DNA of 64,000 bases, from NCBI GenBank assembly GCA_024233005.1, contig JACKQE010000011.1:124001-188000 (forward strand). Reading direction: 5' to 3'. Position 1 is the stretch's first letter. Each line of letters starts with the position of its first letter. Position numbers and translations under genes: made by a program. Positions 9,080 to 17,405 of this stretch are shown here, in pieces. Source of the DNA: Akkermansiaceae bacterium. Its GTDB lineage: Bacteria; Verrucomicrobiota; Verrucomicrobiia; Verrucomicrobiales; DEV007. Under the pieces are notes generated by a model that did no database searches, was not told where the DNA came from, and saw only the letters and a list, made by a program, of their open reading frames with translations.

Positions 9080-11611
9080 TCACTTTTTGACGGGCGCTGG
9101 TTTGACTTCGAGGGTGAGGGGCAGAGAGAAGGCCGCGAATTTGGTGTCCGTTTCTTTGGCCAGGGTGGTGGCCGCTTGGAGTCGCTTGTCAGCCTCCCCT
9201 TTTTCCTTGGTGGCGGCGGCACTTTTGGCTTCCGCTTCGGTTTGGGCTTTTTTGGCGGTATCAAGCGCGGCTTGCGCGGTGGAGACTTTTTGGTCCGCGC
9301 TCGCTTTGGCTTCCGGAGTGGCTGCGGCGGCGAGCTTTTTGGCTTCGTCGAGCGCTTTCAGGGCGGCGTCGCTGTTGGCTTTGGCCTTGGTGGCCGCCTC
9401 GGCGATTTTTGGGAGAAGAGATTCAACCAGCTTTTTTTCCTCTTCCGCCAAGGTGACAGCCTGGGCATTGATCCGGTATTTTACGGTTCCGGTTCCCTTG
9501 AGCACCAGAGAGTAACTTCCCGGTTGGCCCTTGAACACGGTTGGCGCAAAATCCAAGGTGAGCTTGCCGTCATCCTTTTTCTCATCGATGGCCACGGTGG
9601 CTGGCTTTGCAAGACCGGGAAGATCTGCGGTTTCGACCGTGAAGGGTCCTTTGAGGGCGCCCTTTTGACCCAGCTTGAGCGGGATTTCAAGTTTCTGCCC
9701 AATCTCCACGGACCATGGTTTGACCTCGGCCGGGCTGAGCACCACCGGGGCTTTTTCGGCTGCGGTGACAGCCAACGCCAACTGGGTGGTCAGTCTGGTC
9801 CGGATGCGCTCTTTGGTCAGGTCGGCGGCTTTCCAAACCAGGGTGCCGTTGCGCGCCTCGTGGGAAATTTCAGCTTTCCCTGGCGGAGTGGTTTTGCCGA
9901 CAAGTTGAAAGTAGCCCGCCCATTTGGCCGCGTCCGGGGCGGCCTGGAGGACCACGAAGGCGGTGGATTGGTTGGCATGGACCGTGACCGGTGGACAGGT
10001 CACTCCTGGAGGCAGACCCACCGCACTGATGACAATTGGCGTGTCGAGTCCGTCGATCCGGTCAACCAGAATTTGGAAGGCGACGGTTCCATTCTGGCGC
10101 AGCAGGGGAGTTTGAGGCGTTCCACCTTTGCCGTCTGAGACGGCTTGTTCGGAAATCGCCAACAGTTGGAAATCTGGCTGGGGTTGCCTGATGGCAAGAC
10201 GGTAGAGATGGTCCGCCCCGCCCGAGCCATACTGGTTCGCCAGCGTCACCCGGTAGTCACCGTCTTGGTCCGCTTTGAAGGTAAGACGGGCATCCCGGGT
10301 CGCCCCGTCAAAGGTTTTTACGGTGCCCGCAAGATCGAGATCGTCGCTTTCGACCACCTTGGTGAAGGTTTCCTTACCTTCTTTGTCCTTGGTGATTTTT
10401 TCCACCACGAGGTAGGGGTCTGACCTTCCCGCGAGTCGATCCGCGATGGCTTCGATCCACCAAACAGTGTCTTTTTTCGCGGTGAAGCGGTAGGCATCGT
10501 CATCGCCCGCGGTGTCGAAGATTCCCACGATTTCACAGGGGACGTTGACTGTTTGCAGGGAGGACTTGGGATCCTCCTTCACCATCGGCGCATTCAGAAA
10601 TCCGATCCTGATGGGAGACGCGTCCTGGAGTTGGTAATCGAATCCCGGCAACATCGCCCGGGTGGGACGTTCCGGATCCAATGCGGGCGCGCCCGATGCG
10701 CCTGACGGGACTTTCACTTTGATGCTCAAGGTTTCGATGGGCTTGCCCTCAATGGACAGGTTTCCATCAAGACTGCCTCCCGGGAGATTCCGGCCATGCA
10801 GCGTGAAGCTCTGTTCCTGTCCGGGCACCCCGGCTGGTGGATACACGTAGTCGATCCATGGACGCTCAGTCACGGTCAGTCGGTAGGGAAACTCCGCTCC
10901 GCCGAGGAAGAGGAAGTCGTGGACACCCACCAGATAGGTGTCGTCCTGCGGGGCGGTGAAATCGATCATGGGATCGCGTCCGACGGTGTCCCGGTTGTAT
11001 TCCAGCTGGCGGCCTTCCTTGTCCCGAATCAGGAGCGTGGCGTCCGCCCGGGAGTCCAGGCGTTCCGCCCAGACATGGATGAGAACACGTTGTCCCCGTT
11101 TCAGGGTGATCTGGTAGTAATCGATCTGGTTGGCATCGCAGGTTCCCGTGGCCACCGCTTCCAAAGCCAGCGCAGGGGCCTTGGTGGGATCGTTGGCATT
11201 GGTGTCCGCGATTTCCACGGTGCCGGCGCGGGTGACTTGGAAAGCCCGCGGGGTGGAGAGGCCGTAGAGACCGGAAGCCCTTACCTCGTAGAGCCCCGGC
11301 GGCACCTTGGCGTCGATAGTGACGCGGCATTTGTTGCCACTTTGACGGGGAGCTTTTTGGAATTCGGTTGGCGGGAGCATGACGGGCTCGCCTTTGATCC
11401 CGGGGTGGTTGAAAACCAGCGCATCCAGATCATAAAGATTTGTTCCGGCGACATTGACCTCGATCGTTTGCCCCGCTACTCCGCCCGGTGGAAAAATCGT
11501 GTTCAGCCCCGCACTGGGAAGCTGGGCCCAGAGAGAGGAATGCAGGAACGTGCAGCACGCCAGCGGGAGGAATCGCAGGACGAGATGGGTGGGAAAGGAA
11601 GGGGTGCGCAT
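9080..11611 (-). CDS. Secreted pre-peptidase C-terminal (PPC) domain protein
   Basis: The protein has 843 residues with an N-terminal signal peptide (MRTPSFPTHLVLRFLPLACCTFLHSSLWAQ). A beta-sandwich start (LNTIFPPGGVAGQTIEVNVAG) is followed by PPC-like modules. One lies near residue 165 (CDANQIDYYQITLKRGQRVLIHVWAE) and another near 365 (FDTAGDDDAYRFTAKKDTVWW). The last 100 or so residues (about 720-825) are an Ala/Lys/Glu-rich coiled coil. In Planctomycetota and Verrucomicrobiota such proteins often sit beside cytochrome/WD40 genes, as here. They are thought to be exported binding or scaffold proteins; no protease triad is seen. The gene lies between the HTTM-like gene (93-base gap upstream) and the WD40/cytochrome gene, all on the minus strand. 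Confidence 0.8.
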   Translation of the reverse strand: MRTPSFPTHLVLRFLPLACCTFLHSSLWAQLPSAGLNTIFPPGGVAGQTIEVNVAGTNLYDLDALVFNHPGIKGEPVMLPPTEFQKAPRQSGNKCRVTIDAKVPPGLYEVRASGLYGLSTPRAFQVTRAGTVEIADTNANDPTKAPALALEAVATGTCDANQIDYYQITLKRGQRVLIHVWAERLDSRADATLLIRDKEGRQLEYNRDTVGRDPMIDFTAPQDDTYLVGVHDFLFLGGAEFPYRLTVTERPWIDYVYPPAGVPGQEQSFTLHGRNLPGGSLDGNLSIEGKPIETLSIKVKVPSGASGAPALDPERPTRAMLPGFDYQLQDASPIRIGFLNAPMVKEDPKSSLQTVNVPCEIVGIFDTAGDDDAYRFTAKKDTVWWIEAIADRLAGRSDPYLVVEKITKDKEGKETFTKVVESDDLDLAGTVKTFDGATRDARLTFKADQDGDYRVTLANQYGSGGADHLYRLAIRQPQPDFQLLAISEQAVSDGKGGTPQTPLLRQNGTVAFQILVDRIDGLDTPIVISAVGLPPGVTCPPVTVHANQSTAFVVLQAAPDAAKWAGYFQLVGKTTPPGKAEISHEARNGTLVWKAADLTKERIRTRLTTQLALAVTAAEKAPVVLSPAEVKPWSVEIGQKLEIPLKLGQKGALKGPFTVETADLPGLAKPATVAIDEKKDDGKLTLDFAPTVFKGQPGSYSLVLKGTGTVKYRINAQAVTLAEEEKKLVESLLPKIAEAATKAKANSDAALKALDEAKKLAAAATPEAKASADQKVSTAQAALDTAKKAQTEAEAKSAAATKEKGEADKRLQAATTLAKETDTKFAAFSLPLTLEVKPAPVKK

Positions 11612-11704
11612 TTAAATGGTCGTAAAACCCCCAAAGCCTCGCAAATTCCACCAATTGCCGCAAGCGGCGCCATCGCGCCGGACGGGATGACGGCGGATGG
11701 TTGA

Positions 11705-12652
11705 TCAGGCCGTCGCGGTGGTGCCATTGATTGACCGAATCTGGACCAAGGTGGCAATCCAATAGGGAAGGTTGACCAAAAAAATCAGGTCCGTCGCCAT
11801 GAAATAGCGGAACTCCAAATGCATGAGGAGCGCGATGAAAACGTGCAACAGGATCAGGGCCACCCCCATCAGGGCTGCCGCGACGCGGTTGAACAAGCCG
11901 AGAAAGGCGAATAGCTCCAGGTAAAACCCGGGAGCAATGCACAGCATCGCCGCCCAGGGATGGTCACCGAACCATTCCATCACGCCTCGATTCAGGGTTT
12001 CTGGTGGCGTTTGGAGGCTGTCATAGAAACTCTGCAGATGGTTTTTCTCAAATTGGACAACAATGTTCGGCGTTTGTTGGACCCACCGCCAACCGGGAAT
12101 CCATCCTCCGCCAGAGTTGACCCACTTGCTGATGGCGGAAACCACGTAGGCCGCCGCGATCATTTGTTGCGACCAGAAAACGGCCCCGGTGGCGCTCTCA
12201 CGGGGAGAGTCGCCGGCTTTCCGGGAGCGTTTTCGCCATGCGTGGTAGAGGAACCAGGCGCTCTGTCCCATCAACACCATGCCCACCAATTGGGCGGAAT
12301 GATGATGTCCCCTGGGCGAATATAAAAGGGATCCGGCTGCCGCATGGAGGACTGCCAGCCCCGTCGTGACCCAGGGGAGTCCTTTGCCGAGAACGTAGAA
12401 AATCAGAAGGATGGCGATCGCAAGGGCGCAGAGGGCTGTGGGAACGGGTTGGCCGAGCCATTCCAAAGGCACCAGCATGCCCAATCCATTGGGCTCTTCC
12501 CGGTCGATGGTGTTGGGCAGATCGACAACCCAAAAACGAAGGGTCGGGAATGTCGCCAACCAAATTACCGGCGCGAAGAGTAGACGCATCCAGCGCCATT
12601 CCCAATCCTCATAAGAAATGTTCCCGAGATGGTTGCGGAAAAGGGACTTCAT
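11705..12652 (-). CDS. Multi-spanning HTTM-like membrane protein, minus-strand cassette copy
   Basis: The protein has 315 residues and several hydrophobic spans (for example MRLLFAPVIWLATFPTLRFW, VPTALCALAIAILLIFYVLG, VAAALMGVALILLHVFIALL). Marked polar motifs within it are RGHHHSAQLVGM and FEKNHLQSFYDSL, and the end reads LELFAFLGLFNR. The arrangement recalls HTTM / vitamin K-dependent carboxylase-like membrane proteins, but the family match is tentative. The start ATG overlaps the stop of the upstream FPMYS gene (ATGA at 12649-12652). It is clearly homologous to the plus-strand gene at 14009-15145: both share the QG/RG-H-H motif, the YYN/FYDSL motif and the LE(I/L)FAFL segment. Confidence 0.65.
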   Translation of the reverse strand: MKSLFRNHLGNISYEDWEWRWMRLLFAPVIWLATFPTLRFWVVDLPNTIDREEPNGLGMLVPLEWLGQPVPTALCALAIAILLIFYVLGKGLPWVTTGLAVLHAAAGSLLYSPRGHHHSAQLVGMVLMGQSAWFLYHAWRKRSRKAGDSPRESATGAVFWSQQMIAAAYVVSAISKWVNSGGGWIPGWRWVQQTPNIVVQFEKNHLQSFYDSLQTPPETLNRGVMEWFGDHPWAAMLCIAPGFYLELFAFLGLFNRVAAALMGVALILLHVFIALLMHLEFRYFMATDLIFLVNLPYWIATLVQIRSINGTTATA

Positions 12653-13125
12653 GGATTGGTGGATTTCGCGGTGATTTGATCCAGGCTGGCCACTGGTTCC
12701 TCGACCTTGGCAAGGTGGCCATCTTTCCAGTAAATGCGGACATCCATCAGGGTGAGATGGGCGTTGCGGCCGTCCGTGAAGGCCTGCGGGGCGCGTTCGT
12801 CGCGGAGAAAGCGCAGGGCCTCCCGCGCCGCAGGTGCCTTCTGCTCCGCCGTCCAGGTATAGTGGGATCCCTTGAGGTCTTTTTTCAATTCATCCAAACC
12901 GTCGCCGTAATGTTTCTTCAAATCGGAGGCAAAAATACCGAAATCCAACGTCGGCACCGGCTTCCCTGTCCGGTCAGCGAGGTAGACGATGTAGGTCTTT
13001 TCCTCGAATTTGGAATACATGGGGAATTTTGAGAAGGGATAGAACTCCCCGGTGGCATAGCAGAACGCGATCACCGTGAAGAACGGCAGAAGTGCCAACC
13101 AGGGACTGGAGGAGGGAAGTTTCAT
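12649..13125 (-). CDS. Small membrane-anchored protein with FPMYS motif, minus-strand cassette copy
   Basis: ATG 13125 gives 158 residues beginning MKLPSSSPWLALLPFFTV, with a single N-terminal hydrophobic anchor. The motif EFYPFSKFPMYSKFEEKTY follows directly. The remaining 110 residues look soluble and face one side of the membrane; they include LKKHYGDGLDELKK and end in ASLDQITAKSTNP. The same frame runs further upstream, but that part covers the divergent gene on the other strand and has no signal-like sequence, so the short start is preferred. The gene is coupled to the HTTM-like gene by a 4-base overlap and is a paralogue of the gene at 13309-13965. The function is unknown. Confidence 0.65.
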   Translation of the reverse strand: MKLPSSSPWLALLPFFTVIAFCYATGEFYPFSKFPMYSKFEEKTYIVYLADRTGKPVPTLDFGIFASDLKKHYGDGLDELKKDLKGSHYTWTAEQKAPAAREALRFLRDERAPQAFTDGRNAHLTLMDVRIYWKDGHLAKVEEPVASLDQITAKSTNP

Positions 13126-13308
13126 GGGGAAAAATTTGGCGGGAGCACTAAGCGGCTTGGAAAGAATCACCCGTAACATATGGCTTACGACACGCAAGCG
13201 ACGACGGATGCCGGTGTGATGACGCCAGTGAAAACAGATTTGAAAAACTTGCGCGAATCCGCATTCCGCCCCACTGTCGGGGGTCGCAAGAACCGACATT
13301 TCCCGACC

Positions 13309-13965
13309 ATGACCATCGATTGGATTCAACTTCTCATCACTGTTCCCCTCATTGTGTTTTGGCGCCTCTGGCAGAAAAGCCGCTCCCGTCCCACTCTCGT
13401 CGGATGGCTGGTCTGTCTCGTGGCGCTGATCGCCTTGAACAATTATTACGCGATCGGCGTTGCTGCCGTGATGGCGGGGTTTTACTACAAACATTCGGCC
13501 TTCGTCATTCCCGCAGTGGTGGCTTTCTCTCTGACCATTCGGGAAAACTACCCCTTCTCGAATTTCCCCATGTACAGCAATCCTGACGCCACGGAGAACT
13601 ACTTTTACCTTGTGGCTCTGGATGACAACGACCAGGAAACGCCGCTTCCCGTGGCGAAGTTGACTCAGTTCTCCGCTCCGGGGATGAAGAAAGCCTTTAA
13701 GTCCTACAGCGACAAGTTCGCCAAAAGCCGTCCCGCCGAGGACGGAAAAAAGCGGGGAAGGGATGATCTTACTCCCGAGGAACGGAATCAGGTGGGCTTG
13801 AAGTTGCTGGAAGAGCTGAGGCATCAGGCAGTTGCCAGCAAACAGGAAATGCCTCCTCGTTTGGGTATTGTCGAGGTCTGGATCGAGGCCGACGGCAAAT
13901 CAGGTTGGACTGAAACCCCGTCGCTGATCGTCAAGGAACCCAAGGCTGCAACTCCCCATTCCTAA
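13309..13965 (+). CDS. Small membrane protein with FPMYS motif, plus-strand cassette copy
   Basis: ATG 13309 gives 218 residues with about three hydrophobic segments (IQLLITVPLIVFWRLW; LVGWLVCLVALIALNNYYAI; SAFVIPAVVAFSLTI). Then comes RENYPFSNFPMYSNPDATEN, aligned with the motif of the minus-strand paralogue. A soluble C-terminal region of about 120 residues contains DDNDQETPLPVAKL and GKKRGRDDLTPEERN. An upstream in-frame start at 13180 exists, but the added residues are unlike a signal or membrane segment and fill the divergent promoter region. The next gene on the same strand follows after 43 bases and is the HTTM-like partner. The function is unknown. Confidence 0.65.
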   Translation: MTIDWIQLLITVPLIVFWRLWQKSRSRPTLVGWLVCLVALIALNNYYAIGVAAVMAGFYYKHSAFVIPAVVAFSLTIRENYPFSNFPMYSNPDATENYFYLVALDDNDQETPLPVAKLTQFSAPGMKKAFKSYSDKFAKSRPAEDGKKRGRDDLTPEERNQVGLKLLEELRHQAVASKQEMPPRLGIVEVWIEADGKSGWTETPSLIVKEPKAATPHS

Positions 13966-14008
13966 ACCGAACGCCTCTCTTTTTTGCCATTTCACATCCG
14001 CCGTTGCC

Positions 14009-15145
14009 ATGATCGCCAAACTCTCCGCCCTCCTCCGTCACTTGGGGACAAAGTTCAGCACCCCCCGGTTCTCCCGTTGGGAGGTCGTTATCATGAGGGT
14101 GCTCTTTGCCTATGTCATTTACCAGTCCATGCCCTTGGACAAACCCTTCAATGCCGCCGGCATGGCCTTTTTGGAAAAGGTTGCCCCAGCCGCTGCCGTG
14201 AAGGTCAAAGAGGACTTCCGCTACCCATTGTTCGGCATCCGTCCTCCGTTCTTTCCGCTGATCGAAGCAATGCCGGGAACCACCGGCAAGATCGAATACT
14301 CGGACACCCCCGTTCCGGTGGGAATCGCGCGCACCGCTTGGGGAGCGTCCTTCGTGAAGTTGTTCAATGACGAAGCCTTCGTCACCAAGGTCCTGCCATG
14401 GTTCGTCTTCGGGGCTCTGGCCTTGTATGTGTCGGGTTACGGGCTGCCCGTGGCTCTGCCCATCCTCACTCTAATCAGTATCGGAAGCCGGACGCTGTTC
14501 AACTCTCAGGGACGGATCCACCACGGGTTTCAGATTATTTCCCTGGTGCTGCTGGCTCAGACAGTGGTGATCCTCTGGCAGGTCTGGAAGAACTGGCGGG
14601 TCGCCATGGGAGTGAAAAAGGCGGCGGATGATGCCTATGGCCGGAATTTCTGGGACTACCTCTTTCGTTGGTCCCAGCTCGCCATCATCGCCGCCTATGT
14701 CATTGCCGGGGTCATCAAACCCATCCAATCGAAAGGCCAGTGGTTCGCCAACAGTCATTTCATTGGCGTTCAGATCGTCAAGACCCACCGGCAGAATTAC
14801 TACAATGCCCTTGATCCAGCCTTGAAGGACCGCGATGTCCCCTTGGCCCGGGACTTCATGTATGAACGGAAAAACATGTGGCGCCTTCTCATGAGCATGG
14901 GCGTTCTCCTTGAAATCTTCGCGTTCCTTGCCCTCTACAACCGGTGGATGATGGCCGGGGTGGGCTTTGCCATGATCATGTTCCACTATATGAATGACAC
15001 TTTCATGGAACTGTATTTCTACAACAATGAGAAAATGCTTTGGATATTCCTTGTGAACATTCCCGGCCTGGTCATTGGGCTGATGCAGTTGCTGAAAAAG
15101 AGGGGCAGTCCTCCGGCATCCGATGTGGTGCCCGTTGCGGCCTGA
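14009..15145 (+). CDS. Multi-spanning HTTM-like membrane protein, plus-strand cassette copy
   Basis: The protein has 378 residues with repeated hydrophobic spans (VVIMRVLFAYVIYQS, VLPWFVFGALALYVSGYG, FQIISLVLLAQTVVILWQV, SQLAIIAAYVIAGVIKPI, MWIF-type segments near the end). Motifs SQGRIHHGFQ, VKTHRQNYYNAL and LLEIFAFLALYNR align with those of the 11705-12652 paralogue. An extra N-terminal loop (about residues 40-115, FRYPLFGIRPPFFPL) is absent from the shorter copy. HTTM-like topology suggests an integral membrane enzyme or transporter; no catalytic residues can be assigned. The gene pairs with the FPMYS gene upstream. Confidence 0.65.
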   Translation: MIAKLSALLRHLGTKFSTPRFSRWEVVIMRVLFAYVIYQSMPLDKPFNAAGMAFLEKVAPAAAVKVKEDFRYPLFGIRPPFFPLIEAMPGTTGKIEYSDTPVPVGIARTAWGASFVKLFNDEAFVTKVLPWFVFGALALYVSGYGLPVALPILTLISIGSRTLFNSQGRIHHGFQIISLVLLAQTVVILWQVWKNWRVAMGVKKAADDAYGRNFWDYLFRWSQLAIIAAYVIAGVIKPIQSKGQWFANSHFIGVQIVKTHRQNYYNALDPALKDRDVPLARDFMYERKNMWRLLMSMGVLLEIFAFLALYNRWMMAGVGFAMIMFHYMNDTFMELYFYNNEKMLWIFLVNIPGLVIGLMQLLKKRGSPPASDVVPVAA

Positions 15146-15503
15146 GCCTGCGGAGATAGCCCTGGTCGCGGAATGGCGTGGCAGGCGCGGGGACTCCTCG
15201 GTGGCGCGAGGCGGCCAAGTTTTTTCTTTACAGGATGGGTCTCGGCCTTAGATTTCCATTCTGATGCACTCCCGGTTGCCACTTCTTCTCCGACTCCGAC
15301 TCATGCGCGGCTCCGCGCGGAGGCTCGGTTGATGGCAGGCTGCTGTTGTTCTGCTGCCGATCCGGGCGCCCTGCGGCGCCGCTCCCACCGCACGCACAGG
15401 AGATTTTGATTCTCCATCCCTTCAGGGGTGTGCTCATCGGTCCTGTATTTGCCTTTCGCATTTCCCTCTTTTCACGCCACATTCCGTCACTTCTCCGCGA
15501 TTC
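15146..15503 (+). other. 358-base non-coding leader ahead of leuA
   Basis: No convincing gene lies here. A weak stem-loop, CCTCG/CGAGG at 15196-15211 followed by a T run at 15220-15225, may end the preceding cassette. Further on are GC-rich self-complementary stretches near 15312-15323 and 15364-15380. A tiny frame at 15332-15409 begins MAGCCCSAADPG with three cysteine codons in a row. An attenuator for leuA is possible but cannot be demonstrated. Confidence 0.3.
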
Positions 15504-17198
15504 ATGAATCCCTCCTCCATTCTGAAATATCGTCCATTTTCCCCGGTAGCGCTCCCGGACCGCCAATGGCCGGACCAAACCATCACCCGGGCTCCCCGCT
15601 GGTGCAGCGTGGATCTTCGCGATGGCAACCAGGCGCTGCCGGTTCCGATGAATGTGGAGGAAAAGCTGGAGCTGTTCGAGATGCTGTGCCGCATCGGATT
15701 CAAGGAAATCGAAGTCGGCTTTCCTTCGGCCTCCGACACCGAGTTCGCCTTCGTCCGCCGGCTCATCGAGGAGGACCGCATTCCGCGGGATGTCAGTATC
15801 CAGGTTCTGGTCCAAGCCCGTGAGCATCTGATTCGGCGTACTTTTGAAAGCCTCGTCGGTGCCCGTGAGGCCATCGTGCACCTCTACAACTCGACCTCCC
15901 CCCTGCAGCGGCGCATCACTTTTGGGGATGCCTCCAAGGCGGAAATTAAGGACATCGCTGTGAATGGCACCCGCCTGGTCAAGGAACTGGCGGGTGCCCA
16001 GAGCGCCACCCTGATTCGGTTTCAATACTCCCCGGAGAGTTTCTCCGACACCGAGTTGGACTTTTCCCTCGAGGTCTGCGAAGCCGTGATGGAGGCGTGG
16101 GGCCCGACGGAGGGGCAACCCATTATTCTAAATCTCCCGGCCACCGTGGAGTGGGCCACTCCGAATGTGCACGCGGATCAGATCGAATGGTTCTGCCGTC
16201 ATCTCCACGGGCGGAACAAGGCGCTGATCAGTCTGCACACCCACAACGACCGGGGCACCGGGATTGCCGCCACGGAACTGGGCCTGCTGGCGGGCGCGGA
16301 CCGGGTGGAAGGCACTCTTTTTGGCAACGGGGAACGCACTGGCAATCTCGACATCGTGGTCGTGGCGCTCAACATGAACAGCCACGGCATTGAGACCGGT
16401 TTGGACTTTTCCGGCCTGCCGCAAATTCGCGCCGTCTATGAGCGGTGCACCCGCATGACCGTGCCGGATCGCCAGCCCTATGCCGGCGAGTTGGTGTTCA
16501 CCGCTTTTTCAGGATCGCACCAGGATGCCATCAAGAAAGGCCTGGACCGCCGGGAGAGGGATCTGGAAAAATCCTCCGGAGCGGTGGTGCCGTGGGGGGT
16601 TCCTTATCTCACCATCGATCCCCAGGACATCGGGCGCAGTTACGAAGCCATCATCCGCATCAACAGCCAAAGTGGCAAGGGCGGGATTGCCTACGTGCTG
16701 GACCGCGAGCATGGGTATGATCTGCCCAAGACGATGCATCCCCAGGTCGGCCTGCGGATCTCCGGATTGGCGGATCAACAAGGTCGGGAACTTTCCCCCG
16801 ATGAGATCCGGGATGTCTTTCTCAAGGACTTTGCCAATCTGGGGGATCCCTTGGCCTTGGAGGATTTTGAACTGGACCATCACACCGGCGAGAGGGGACA
16901 GGTGCGCTGTCGGGCGAAGATCACCATGAACGGGGATCGCCAGGACATCGTCGGGGTGGGCAACGGTCCGATCAATGCCTTCGTTCATGCGATGGAGGCC
17001 GCGGGCTTCAAGGATTTTTCGGTGACTGATTACCGGTCCCATGCGGTGAGGGGTGGTTCGGATGCCGATTCTGCGGCCTATGTCCAACTGCAGAGCCTGG
17101 ACCGGACGAGACTGGTCTGGGGGTGTGGCGTGGATCCTTCCATCGAAATGGCCGGACTGCGGGCGCTGGTGAGTGCCTGGAATCTCCTCAGAGCCTGA
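15504..17198 (+). CDS. leuA: 2-isopropylmalate synthase
   Basis: The protein has 564 residues, the length of the long (yeast-like) LeuA type. It condenses acetyl-CoA with 2-oxoisovalerate as the first committed step of leucine synthesis in the cytoplasm. Visible motifs are the substrate/metal motif DLRDGNQAL (R39, D40), the metal-binding HTHNDRG near residue 245 and GNGERTGN shortly after. The HMGL-like barrel covers about residues 30-305 and the C-terminal regulatory domain about 425-560 (DIVGVGNGPINAF). The C-terminal domain implies leucine feedback control, as known for the family. No other leu gene is adjacent. The start ATG has no Shine-Dalgarno sequence. Confidence 0.96.
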   Translation: MNPSSILKYRPFSPVALPDRQWPDQTITRAPRWCSVDLRDGNQALPVPMNVEEKLELFEMLCRIGFKEIEVGFPSASDTEFAFVRRLIEEDRIPRDVSIQVLVQAREHLIRRTFESLVGAREAIVHLYNSTSPLQRRITFGDASKAEIKDIAVNGTRLVKELAGAQSATLIRFQYSPESFSDTELDFSLEVCEAVMEAWGPTEGQPIILNLPATVEWATPNVHADQIEWFCRHLHGRNKALISLHTHNDRGTGIAATELGLLAGADRVEGTLFGNGERTGNLDIVVVALNMNSHGIETGLDFSGLPQIRAVYERCTRMTVPDRQPYAGELVFTAFSGSHQDAIKKGLDRRERDLEKSSGAVVPWGVPYLTIDPQDIGRSYEAIIRINSQSGKGGIAYVLDREHGYDLPKTMHPQVGLRISGLADQQGRELSPDEIRDVFLKDFANLGDPLALEDFELDHHTGERGQVRCRAKITMNGDRQDIVGVGNGPINAFVHAMEAAGFKDFSVTDYRSHAVRGGSDADSAAYVQLQSLDRTRLVWGCGVDPSIEMAGLRALVSAWNLLRA

Positions 17199-17405
17199 TC
17201 CGGTGGCGATTCTCGGGGCCACCAGGCGCCATCTCGGTCCCAAGACCCTCCTGACTGAACTGCGGGCCAGCATTTGCTTTTGCTTCCTTTCGCCTGGCAT
17301 TCCACCGGAGGCTCGGGGGGGCGGATTGTTGATTCATCTTTCAAAGATCACAGATTCAATCCAGTTCTGCCTGCCAATGGAAAATACCTACTCAAGCTTA
17401 GCCGG

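Noticed and set aside
15301..15409. Leucine-leader peptide for leuA (ctg ctg ttg codons near 15340)
   Set aside because: The frame with three Leu codons has no start codon after its last upstream stop (15262). The frame that does have an ATG gives three Cys codons instead, with no known link to leucine control.
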